Under the pieces are notes generated by a model. That model did no database searches, was not told the origin of the DNA, and saw nothing but the letters and a program-made list of their open reading frames with translations. From NCBI GenBank assembly GCA_003481005.1, contig QUKC01000017.1, positions 1 through 64,000 of the forward strand: 64,000 nt of DNA, in the 5' to 3' direction. The position numbers were made by a program, and so were the translations under genes. Source of the stretch: Firmicutes bacterium TM09-10. Lineage in GTDB: Bacteria; Bacillota; Clostridia; Lachnospirales; Lachnospiraceae. Positions 25,411-32,411 of this stretch are shown here, piece after piece. How positions within the stretch are numbered: the first letter of the stretch is position 1; every line of letters starts with the position of its first letter.

Positions 25411-26940
25411 ATGAAAATGAAAAAGAGAGAACTATATCGGGCTTTCACGAAAGACATAAAGGCTTTTGGACTACTTGTGATAGCGGTCGAAACGATCACT
25501 TATACGTTCAGTTTTTTAATGAGCGGTATTGCAAAAAAAGACATTTTTAACGTGATTGAAGGAAAAGACGTCACACTTGGAATCTATTCCCTGAACATTT
25601 TAATCTTGATCAACGTGATGGTTCCACTGATCATCAATTGTGTAAAACAGGTCAATTCCGCTTTTGTGGAAAAATGGAAAACCAAGGCGAGATACAACGT
25701 AAAAAGTGTATTGTTAAACTATGTGTTGAGGGAATCGCTGAATCCGGCGCGGGAGACAGACGGCGCAGTTTTAAATTATTACCGGAATGAATGCGAGGAC
25801 GTCGTAAATTTCTTTTTGGAATTTTATTATCAGGTTCCCAAAATCGTATTATCCGTTTCGATATTAATCGTGATGTTTTTTATCAACCCGATCTTTGCGG
25901 CTGTAAGCCTGTTCCCGACCGTTTTGACGGTTTTTCTGGTAAAAGTTCTTGGCAAGAAAATTTTCTTATACCGGACGAATTCCCGGAAAAACACAAAAGA
26001 AGTGACGAGTTTTCTGAATAACTTTTTTGAAAACACCGAGTATTTTTATATGATCGGAAACCGGAAACGGGTGATTTCCGCGTATGAGAGAAAATGTCAG
26101 GAGAGATCGAAAAGCGAGATTCGGGACAGAATTTTTGACAGCCTGCTGGGCAGTATTTCCGGCAATTCTTCGAATATGGCATTGGGCATTATTTTACTGA
26201 TTGCATTGCCGTTTATGATGAACGGAATCTTTTCGGTTGGCGAATTTGTCATGTTTGGCTATTACTATGCGTTTCTGGCATATCTGCCGGATGCAATTGG
26301 AAATCTGGTAAAAAGAAAGAAACAGACCAACGCATCGCTGGATCGCCTTGGATTTTTGCTTCAGGAAGCAGATTGTGCAGGCTCTGTCAGGGAAAAAGAC
26401 GGATATGATTTTTCGATCGGTGCAGGCGGTGGAAAGAAAATGTTCCATGCGGCGGAAAAAGGAATCGTGATATTAAAAGGCGAAAAGAGCAGTGAAGCGC
26501 TGCGCACATTATTTTCCGTATGCGACAGAGAATTGAAGGATAAAAAATGCGTCTATGTACCGAGTGAGCCGGTTTTATTCGATGACTCTCTTTTGGAAAA
26601 TATTTCTATGGGAGAGGGGATTGAGGATGCAAAAATGAATGGCATTCTGGCGAAAACAGCTCTGGTCGAGGATGTGAAAACCTTTGAGGATGGACTGCTC
26701 AAGCGGTGTGGAAAAAAGGGAGAGAACCTGTCCGGTGGGCAGAGAAAAAGAGTCGGGATCGCACGGGGACTTTATCAGGATGCGGATGTGCTGTTTCTGG
26801 ATGGTGTGGCGGATCGGGTGGATTCTGCAACGGCAAGATTTCTGGTGGAGCATGTTTTGGAAGAATTTCAGGGACTGGTGGTAATGGTGTTTGAGGATGG
26901 CTTTTCGCAGAAGTTGGACGGAATGGTTGTTGAGGTGTGA
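25411..26940 (+). CDS. ABC exporter half-transporter, signature-donating half
   Basis: 509 aa. Six-helix membrane domain (about 15-300) and an ATPase domain reduced in its nucleotide site: Walker A region reads VILKGEKSSEALRT (about 351-364) with no GKS/T. The signature LSGGQRKR is perfect (about 440-447). Walker B is VLFLDGVAD with Gly in place of the catalytic Glu. It must depend on the upstream half for ATP hydrolysis. Spacing and shared architecture show an obligate heterodimer. Confidence 0.9.
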   Translation: MKMKKRELYRAFTKDIKAFGLLVIAVETITYTFSFLMSGIAKKDIFNVIEGKDVTLGIYSLNILILINVMVPLIINCVKQVNSAFVEKWKTKARYNVKSVLLNYVLRESLNPARETDGAVLNYYRNECEDVVNFFLEFYYQVPKIVLSVSILIVMFFINPIFAAVSLFPTVLTVFLVKVLGKKIFLYRTNSRKNTKEVTSFLNNFFENTEYFYMIGNRKRVISAYERKCQERSKSEIRDRIFDSLLGSISGNSSNMALGIILLIALPFMMNGIFSVGEFVMFGYYYAFLAYLPDAIGNLVKRKKQTNASLDRLGFLLQEADCAGSVREKDGYDFSIGAGGGKKMFHAAEKGIVILKGEKSSEALRTLFSVCDRELKDKKCVYVPSEPVLFDDSLLENISMGEGIEDAKMNGILAKTALVEDVKTFEDGLLKRCGKKGENLSGGQRKRVGIARGLYQDADVLFLDGVADRVDSATARFLVEHVLEEFQGLVVMVFEDGFSQKLDGMVVEV

Positions 26941-26985
26941 GCCTTAAATAAGTAAGTAGAGAATGTGCGGATGCCGGTATGATGC

Positions 26986-27228
26986 ATGAGGCTTCATGCC
27001 GCCATGATGGTCTGCACCGGAGATGCTTCTCCTATCACGATACTCACACTTTCTGAAGAGGAAGCACTTCATGCACAGAAAATCATCCGGGATGGAAGAG
27101 AGCTTCTTGTGATTTCGGAGATGGATCTGTATCAGAGGGAGAATGGGACAATTGCAGGTCTTCTTCGGACGAAAAAAAACACAATACCGGAAGTCAGGGT
27201 CTATCCTTCGCCAGATGAAGCACCATAG
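26986..27228 (+). CDS. Hypothetical 80-residue ORF
   Basis: MRLHAAMMVCTGDASPITIL and on to PSPDEAP; no family recognised. It starts 45 bases after the exporter with no good ribosome site (an upstream ATG at 26982 is out of frame). Middle part LTLSEEEALHAQKIIRDG looks protein-like and amphipathic. Could be a remnant of a larger gene. A terminator follows at 27293. Confidence 0.35.
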   Translation: MRLHAAMMVCTGDASPITILTLSEEEALHAQKIIRDGRELLVISEMDLYQRENGTIAGLLRTKKNTIPEVRVYPSPDEAP

Positions 27229-27292
27229 GGTTTGCAGGTTGGTAAATGCGCTTTTAGAGACTACTTCGTTTATAATTTTTTAGTCTAAAAGA

Positions 27293-27335
27293 GCGTGTAA
27301 AAAATGATTTCTCATTTTTTCACACGCCCTTTTTC
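27293..27335. terminator. Bidirectional terminator
   Basis: GCGTGTAAAAAATGA (27293-27307), loop TTTC, TCATTTTTTCACACGC (27312-27327), then CCTTTTT. Ends the exporter region on the plus strand and the membrane-protein pair on the minus strand, overlapping the last codons of the latter. Confidence 0.85.
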
Positions 27336-27800
27336 AAGGTTATATTTTTGTATAGCAGCATAACTGGAAAATATGAAAGCACTAAAAGCGATAAGTAATT
27401 TTATTATTGTTTCATAACTAATATAATAGGGATATTTTTCAATTGCTAATTCAGGTAAAAGTGTTCCGGGGAAAAAACCACCGTACCAAAGGGGAGTGGA
27501 AAGGTCAAAGAGTTTTTTGATTAGTACAGGAAAGACACTCCCCCGCGAGAAAGCTCTATACAGAATTCGAAAAATACCAAGCAACCAATAAAAAGGGAAA
27601 AAATAAATTAGTTTACTGGATGCTTTTATAGTGTGAAATAAAAGCGAAAGCTGTAAAGTACCGTAGATAATTGCAAATAGTATTTTGCAAAAGAGTGGGG
27701 TATGTAACCATATAAAAGTAAATTCAGCATAAATGTAAGTCATTGCATTCATCAGTGAAATTAAAATGATATGCCATAAAATTTGTTTTGAATGATTCAT
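27312..27800 (-). CDS. Small membrane protein, paralogue A
   Basis: 162 aa with about four hydrophobic segments (7-27, 33-57, 64-82, 128-150). Not recognised. Shares with the next minus-strand gene the motif SSK-x-IY-x-FPF-x-W near residue 62, the WYGGFFPGT/WMGDFFPCT block and the C-terminal helix. AT-rich relative to the neighbouring housekeeping genes, which suggests transfer. It ends inside the shared terminator. Confidence 0.75.
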   Translation of the reverse strand: MNHSKQILWHIILISLMNAMTYIYAEFTFIWLHTPLFCKILFAIIYGTLQLSLLFHTIKASSKLIYFFPFYWLLGIFRILYRAFSRGSVFPVLIKKLFDLSTPLWYGGFFPGTLLPELAIEKYPYYISYETIIKLLIAFSAFIFSSYAAIQKYNLEKGRVKK

Positions 27801-27834
27801 TTTGTCTCCAATTGAACTGTTTCAAAATAGTTGA

Positions 27835-28332
27835 TTATACAGCTGTTTCGAAGCAGTTTCTTTTTGTGTTTCTTTGCAGAATTGTCTGTATTGAGAATAG
27901 AATAGCTATCGCACAGATACATATTTTGATGATCACTTCAAGGGTTAGATGTAAGGGAACCGGAGAATGAGGTATCAATATATAAGGAGTGTAGGTACAG
28001 GGAAAAAAGTCTCCCATCCAAACTAGTGAAGAAATTCTATAAAGTTTAGGAGGTTGAGTTACCGAGCAAAAACCAACATAGGCTAAATTGCGCCATAATT
28101 CAATCATCCAATGGAATGGAAAAATGTATATGGCTTTACTGGATGATTTTGCAACATGGTATAAAAGGTAAAGTTGAAAGAAGTAAAAAAGAGCAGCGGA
28201 TAATAATCTCAGTTGCAAATTGAAAGGTATGCGTTGTTCGACTGATAAGGGAAGATAGGTACAAAGAAGAGTTGTTATATTTATTAAAGTGATTAGTACG
28301 CAGCTCAAAATAATTTTTCTTTTAGGATTCAT
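27835..28332 (-). CDS. Small membrane protein, paralogue B
   Basis: 165 aa from the ATG at 28332, which has GGAG upstream (the open frame continues 49 codons further without support). About four membrane helices: 7-25, 40-60, 65-82, 130-150. Clearly homologous to the neighbouring 162-aa protein (SSKAIYIFPFHW, MGDFFPCT). AT-rich. Tandem duplication with 34 bases between. Function unknown. Confidence 0.75.
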   Translation of the reverse strand: MNPKRKIILSCVLITLINITTLLCTYLPLSVEQRIPFNLQLRLLSAALFYFFQLYLLYHVAKSSSKAIYIFPFHWMIELWRNLAYVGFCSVTQPPKLYRISSLVWMGDFFPCTYTPYILIPHSPVPLHLTLEVIIKICICAIAILFSIQTILQRNTKRNCFETAV

Positions 28333-28549
28333 ATTTGTTCTCCAGTTGTTTCCGGTTTTGAATCCGGATTTTGTAATCAATAATAAATAACAGAAAAAAG
28401 TTATTTTCATGACGACTAACGGATAAAAGGTTTTCAAGCCATTATTACACATTATTAAATGCAAAACAAGAATTTTCATAATATATTAAAAACCGAAAGT
28501 TAGTTTACAAAAATTGGTTTTTCTTCTTTTTTTCTATAAAGGAAAGCCA

Positions 28550-28630
28550 ATGAGTCAATTAGGGGAGCTGACCTATCGGGTGAAGAACGGAGACGGAGTA
28601 AGTTTTGAAATATTCAACGGCAGGGAGTGA
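28550..28630 (+). CDS. 26-residue ORF with good ribosome site
   Basis: Reads MSQLGELTYRVKNGDGVSFE then IFNGRE. AAAGGA lies 7 bases before the ATG. The sequence vaguely recalls region 2 of short sigma-like proteins (L-x3-V/AKNGD-x3-FE). It is followed after 2 bases by a second tiny ORF and then a terminator, so the pair may be a real transcription unit or a decayed sigma-like gene. Confidence 0.35.
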   Translation: MSQLGELTYRVKNGDGVSFEIFNGRE

Positions 28631-28632
28631 AT

Positions 28633-28695
28633 ATGCCGGGATTTTTGGAAAAATATCTGGATGAAATCCGGAATAAAATAGAAAAGAAAAAGTAA
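28633..28695 (+). CDS. 20-residue basic ORF
   Basis: MPGFLEKYLDEIRNKIEKKK, an amphipathic charged helix. GGGAG stands 6 bases upstream, inside the end of the previous ORF. If the two are joined by a frameshift they would make one ~48-residue sigma-like remnant. No homologue recognised. Confidence 0.35.
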   Translation: MPGFLEKYLDEIRNKIEKKK

Positions 28696-28756
28696 TGGTT
28701 TGGGTGAGTGTGGGGATCATGTTTTGGATGGCTGTTAAAAAAAATAGTGGATGAAA

Positions 28757-28789
28757 AGTCGTCATTCGGAAACGGGTGGCGATTTTTTA
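28757..28789 (+). terminator. Terminator after the two tiny ORFs
   Basis: A 12-base stem with wobble pairs (AGTCGTCATTCG and CGGGTGGCGATT), GAAA tetraloop at 28769-28772, then TTTTTT. Supports transcription of 28550-28695. Confidence 0.75.
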
Positions 28790-28801
28790 TGCTCTAAAAG
28801 A

Positions 28802-28943
28802 GAGAGGCGATAGGTTGTGGCGGGAAAACGTCAGGCGTTGCCTGACGGGGTGATGAAGGGCGGAGGGGGAAAAGGGGAGTGAGAGGCGATGGGATGTTGG
28901 CAGGAAGTACATCAGTCGTTGCCTGACGGGGCAGTGTAGGCAG
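28802..28943. repeat. Two imperfect direct repeats of about 62 bases, period 79
   Basis: Unit A begins GAGAGGCGATAGG at 28802, unit B GAGAGGCGATGGG at 28881; both run through a GTTGCCTGACGGGG core. G-rich, purine-biased plus strand. No coding potential supported. Confidence 0.6.
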
Positions 28944-28981
28944 GAAGGGAGTTGGGAGGGCTTGGGGAGCGGGAAAGTCCG

Positions 28982-29102
28982 CAGCGCTGCAATCCGGTAA
29001 ATGCTGCGCATTCACCGGATTGGCGGCATTCGCCGCATCACCGGGAGGAAGTCGGCGTCTGCCGGTGAGCAAGCTTCCCGCATCCGTCGGTTTCCTCCCG
29101 GT
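28982..29102. other. GC-rich structured block upstream of gal operon
   Basis: Successive inverted repeats: AATCCGGT...ACCGGATT (28990-29020), GCGGC-ATTC-GCCGC, and a long-range CACCGGGAGGAA (29039-29050) with TTCCTCCCGGTG (29091-29102). No promoter or ORF seen. Could be a structured RNA or a miniature element. Confidence 0.5.
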
Positions 29103-29112
29103 GGCACTGCTC

Positions 29113-29183
29113 ATTGTTATGCAACAATTTGACTGTTCTTGTTAACAATTGGGGGTGGCAGGACGGAGGGGGTATGGTATGAT
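29113..29183 (+). promoter_or_regulatory. gal operon promoter with two palindromic operators
   Basis: ATTGTT-ATGC-AACAAT (29113-29128) and TTGTTAACAA (29139-29148) share half-sites. They precede an extended -10, TGGTATGAT (29175-29183). Layout fits repression or activation of galKT by a LacI/GalR-type regulator, not encoded in the window. Confidence 0.5.
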
Positions 29184-29235
29184 AATTACAGGAGGGGCGA
29201 GAGCCCTGTGTTTGAGATTATTTTATGGGAGGTCA

Positions 29236-29366
29236 GTTTGAAGAATAAGCGTGGTCGCTTATTCTTCAAACGGCTGTTTGTGCCGCAGGCGTCACAAAGC
29301 AGCCGTGATCGCAGAGCAGAACCGGATGTTCTGCTCGCGGTTCCTCCGGCGCGAAGCGCCTGCGGA
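29236..29366 (+). promoter_or_regulatory. galK leader: array of four hairpins
   Basis: GTTTGAAGAATAAGCG (29236-29251) with its perfect complement at 29256-29271, loop TGGT. Then GGCTGTTTGTG paired with CACAAAGCAGCC; GAGCAGAAC paired with GTTCTGCTC; and a GGCGC-GAA-GCGCC hairpin ending just before the ribosome site. The CCGCAGGCG within can alternatively pair with CGCCTGCGG at the 3' end, so two exclusive folds exist. Confidence 0.6.
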
Positions 29367-29379
29367 ATGGGAGGTTATG

Positions 29380-30543
29380 ATGAAAGAACAGCTTTTAGCA
29401 AAATTTGGAGAACTCTTTGGGGGAACAGACGGTGCGAAGGTTTATTTTGCGCCGGGCAGAGTGAATCTGATCGGAGAACATACCGACTATAACGGCGGTC
29501 ATGTTTTTCCGTGTGCACTGACCATCGGTACTTATGGTGTGGCACGCAGGCGTGAGGATAAGAAGCTGCGGTTTTATTCGATGAATTTCGAGCAGCTGGG
29601 TGTGATCGAGTCGAGCGTTGAGGGCTTGAAGCCGGAGAAGGAAGCGGATTGGACGAATTATCCCAAGGGCGTGATGTGGGCGTTTGGCGAGAAGGGGATG
29701 GAAGTGACAAATGGTATGGATTTGCTGCTGTTTGGTAATATTCCGAACGGCTCCGGGCTGTCTTCTTCCGCATCGGTCGAGGTTTTGACAGGCTACATCC
29801 TGCGTGATCAGTATGGCTTTGAGGTTTCCAATCAGGATCTGGCGCTGATCGGTCAGTTTTCCGAGAACAAATTTAACGGTGTAAACTGCGGCATTATGGA
29901 TCAGTTCGCAATCGCGATGGGCAAAAAGGATCATGCGATTTTCCTGGATACTGCGACGATGGAATTTGAGTATGCGCCGATTCAGCTGGAGGGCGCGAAG
30001 CTTGTGATTTCCTGCAGCAACAAAAAGCGCGGTCTGGGGGATTCTAAATATAATGAAAGAAGAAGTGAGTGCGAAGCGGCTCTGGCAGAGCTGCAGCAGG
30101 TGATCGGCATCGAGTCGCTGGGGGATCTGTCGGAGGAGCAGTTTGAAACCTACAAGTCCGCCATCAAAGATCCCGTCAGAGTAAAGCGTGCGCGGCATGC
30201 GGTTTATGAGAATCAGCGTACGATCAAGGCAGTTGCAGCGCTGAAAGCAAACGATATCACAGAGTTTGGCAAGCTGATGAATGCGTCCCACGTTTCCCTG
30301 CGGGATGATTATGAAGTAACCGGCATTGAGCTGGATACGCTGGTAGAGGAAGCCTGGAAGGTAGACGGTGTCATCGGTTCCAGAATGACCGGCGCTGGCT
30401 TTGGCGGCTGTACGGTCAGCATCGTAAAGGATGAAGCAATCGAGGCTTTTCAGGAGCAGGTTGGAAAGGCTTATCTGGAAAAAATCGGTTACGCGGCAGA
30501 TTTTTATGTGGTAGAGATCGGTGACGGTCCGGTAGTATTATAA
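29380..30543 (+). CDS. galK: Galactokinase
   Basis: 387 aa from ATG 29380, chosen because GGGAGG ends 5 bases upstream; an adjacent ATG (29377) is too close to it and the longer open frame crosses the hairpins. GHMP kinase: GRVNLIGEHTDYNGG galactose site, PNGSGLSSSASVEV phosphate loop, GAGFGGC C-terminal motif. Phosphorylates galactose in the Leloir pathway. Followed after 21 bases by galT. Confidence 0.96.
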   Translation: MKEQLLAKFGELFGGTDGAKVYFAPGRVNLIGEHTDYNGGHVFPCALTIGTYGVARRREDKKLRFYSMNFEQLGVIESSVEGLKPEKEADWTNYPKGVMWAFGEKGMEVTNGMDLLLFGNIPNGSGLSSSASVEVLTGYILRDQYGFEVSNQDLALIGQFSENKFNGVNCGIMDQFAIAMGKKDHAIFLDTATMEFEYAPIQLEGAKLVISCSNKKRGLGDSKYNERRSECEAALAELQQVIGIESLGDLSEEQFETYKSAIKDPVRVKRARHAVYENQRTIKAVAALKANDITEFGKLMNASHVSLRDDYEVTGIELDTLVEEAWKVDGVIGSRMTGAGFGGCTVSIVKDEAIEAFQEQVGKAYLEKIGYAADFYVVEIGDGPVVL

Positions 30544-30564
30544 GAAAGGCAGGCAATCAGGGCA

Positions 30565-32085
30565 ATGATTCAGGATAAAATCCGTGAACTGGTGCAGTAT
30601 GGACTTTTGACAGGTCTGGTATCTGCAGAGGATGAAATTTATACGACAAACCGGCTGCTGGAGCTGTTCCGGATAGAAGATTATCCCTATGGATTCGGGG
30701 AAAAGATAGAACAGACAGAAGAAGAGTCGGTCAAAAGACTGCCGGATCTTCTGACGGAAATGATGGATTACGCGGTGGAAAACGGGATCATGCAGGAGGA
30801 TGGTATCGTTTATCGGGATCTGTTTGACACAAAGATCATGAGCTGTCTGGTAGGCCGCCCCAGTGAGATCATCCGCCGGTTTCATGAGGAATATGAAAAG
30901 TCTCCGGAAGCAGCGACGGATTTCTTTTATAAATTCAGTCAGGACACGGACTATATTCGAAGATACCGTGTTTGCCGGGATGAAAAGTGGGTAACGCCAA
31001 CGAAATACGGCGATCTGGATATTACGATCAATCTGTCCAAGCCGGAAAAAGACCCCAAAGCGATTGCGGCGGCAAGGCTGGCAAAGCAGGGCGGTTATCC
31101 GAAATGTCTGCTTTGTGTGGAAAACGAGGGTTATGCAGGTCGTATCAATCATCCGGCACGTCAGAATCACCGGATCATTCCGTTGACGATCAACGGCAGC
31201 AGATGGGGATTTCAGTATTCTCCCTATGTGTATTATAATGAGCACTGCATCGTGTTTAACGGCCAGCACACGCCGATGAAAATCGAGCACAATACCTTTG
31301 TGAAGCTGTTTGACTTTGTAAAACAGTTTCCTCATTATATACTCGGCTCCAATGCGGATCTGCCCATCGTCGGCGGTTCGATTTTGAGCCATGATCATTT
31401 TCAGGGCGGCAGATATGAGTTCCCGATGGCAAAAGCACCGGTCGAAAAAAGCTTTACGGTCAAAGGCTTTGAAGATGTACAGGCAGGAATTGTAAACTGG
31501 CCGATGTCCGTAATCCGCATTTCCGGTCCGGATACAGAGCGGCTGATCGCTCTGGCGGATGTGATCTTGGATGCATGGCGCAGCTACAGTGATGAGGCCT
31601 CCTTTATCTTTGCAGAGACAGAGGGGGAGAAGCACAACACGATCACGCCTATCGCCAGAAAACGTGGCGATCATTATGAGCTGGATCTGGTTCTGCGCAA
31701 TAATATCACCACGAAAGAGCATCCCCTTGGTGTGTTCCATCCCCATGCAAACCTGCACCACATCAAAAAGGAAAACATCGGTTTGATCGAAGTAATGGGA
31801 CTTGCAGTGCTTCCTGCCCGCCTGAAAAAAGAAATGGCAGAGCTGGAAGAAGCGATCCTTTGCGGGGCTGATCTTCGGCAAAACGAGGTACTTGCAGCTC
31901 ATGCGGACTGGGCGGAGGAATTTTTGACCAGACACAGCGAGGTAAATGCCGAAAATATCCATGAAATTGTGCAGCAGGAGATCGGACTGGTGTTCATGCA
32001 GGTTCTGGAGGACGCAGGCGTTTATAAATGCACGGAGGACGGAAGAAAAGGATTCGAACGGTTTATTGACCGCTTAAATGCATGA
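30565..32085 (+). CDS. galT: UDP-glucose-hexose-1-phosphate uridylyltransferase (Firmicute type)
   Basis: 506 aa, the long Firmicute GalT class. Motifs include GGSILSHDHFQGG and FHPHANLHHIKKENIGLIEVMG. Transfers UMP between UDP-glucose and galactose-1-P. Operon partner of galK; galE is not in the window. Confidence 0.95.
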   Translation: MIQDKIRELVQYGLLTGLVSAEDEIYTTNRLLELFRIEDYPYGFGEKIEQTEEESVKRLPDLLTEMMDYAVENGIMQEDGIVYRDLFDTKIMSCLVGRPSEIIRRFHEEYEKSPEAATDFFYKFSQDTDYIRRYRVCRDEKWVTPTKYGDLDITINLSKPEKDPKAIAAARLAKQGGYPKCLLCVENEGYAGRINHPARQNHRIIPLTINGSRWGFQYSPYVYYNEHCIVFNGQHTPMKIEHNTFVKLFDFVKQFPHYILGSNADLPIVGGSILSHDHFQGGRYEFPMAKAPVEKSFTVKGFEDVQAGIVNWPMSVIRISGPDTERLIALADVILDAWRSYSDEASFIFAETEGEKHNTITPIARKRGDHYELDLVLRNNITTKEHPLGVFHPHANLHHIKKENIGLIEVMGLAVLPARLKKEMAELEEAILCGADLRQNEVLAAHADWAEEFLTRHSEVNAENIHEIVQQEIGLVFMQVLEDAGVYKCTEDGRKGFERFIDRLNA

Positions 32086-32087
32086 CT

Positions 32088-32117
32088 TTGTGCACAAGTC
32101 TGCAAATGTGATATAAT
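32088..32117 (+). promoter_or_regulatory. Strong promoter with no downstream ORF
   Basis: TTGTGC (32088-32093), 18-base spacer, perfect TATAAT (32112-32117), just after the galT stop. The next gene starts 295 bases later and an intrinsic terminator intervenes. A second TATAAT lies at 32231-32236 with a poor -35. Confidence 0.55.
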
Positions 32118-32123
32118 GAGCGC

Positions 32124-32290
32124 AAGAGAGCGGGAACAGGCGAAGCCTGCTCATCGCGAACGGCGAAGCTATTGAGTGAGCTATGCTCACGATATATTGC
32201 TGTGCACTATATAGAAAGACCTGCAGCAGGTATAATAAACACAAGCGAAAGGAAAGGGCTGTCGTACTAACGTGCGGCAAGCCCTTTTTT
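32124..32290 (+). ncRNA. Candidate small RNA between galT and radical SAM gene
   Basis: The stretch runs from the predicted start of the 32112 promoter to a strong terminator. It contains CAGGC-GAA-GCCTG and GTGAGC-TAT-GCTCAC hairpins and no ORF with a ribosome site. About 165 nt. Alternatively it is only the galKT 3' untranslated region. Together with 32291-32411 it accounts for the 326-base gene-free gap. Confidence 0.4.
32254..32290 (+). terminator. Intrinsic terminator
   Basis: AAGGGCTGTCG (32254-32264) pairs with CGGC-A-AGCCCTT (32275-32286) with one bulge, then six T. Confidence 0.85.
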
Positions 32291-32411
32291 CATGGGAACA
32301 GAATGCTTGCAGCGCGTGCATTTTGTTGTGGATGTTGATGCACAGCAAACGGATTTGTGGTATTATGTTTACCGAAATCAAACAGGCATTTGACGAAAGA
32401 AGGTTTTATAG

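Noticed and set aside
28794..29114. 106-codon minus-strand frame
   Set aside because: Falls in the direct repeats and GC-rich hairpins; Pro/Ser/Arg-rich composition reflects the repeat, not a protein.
30538..31962. 474-codon minus-strand frame opposite galT
   Set aside because: galT is certain and the reverse frame looks like antisense of biased codons.
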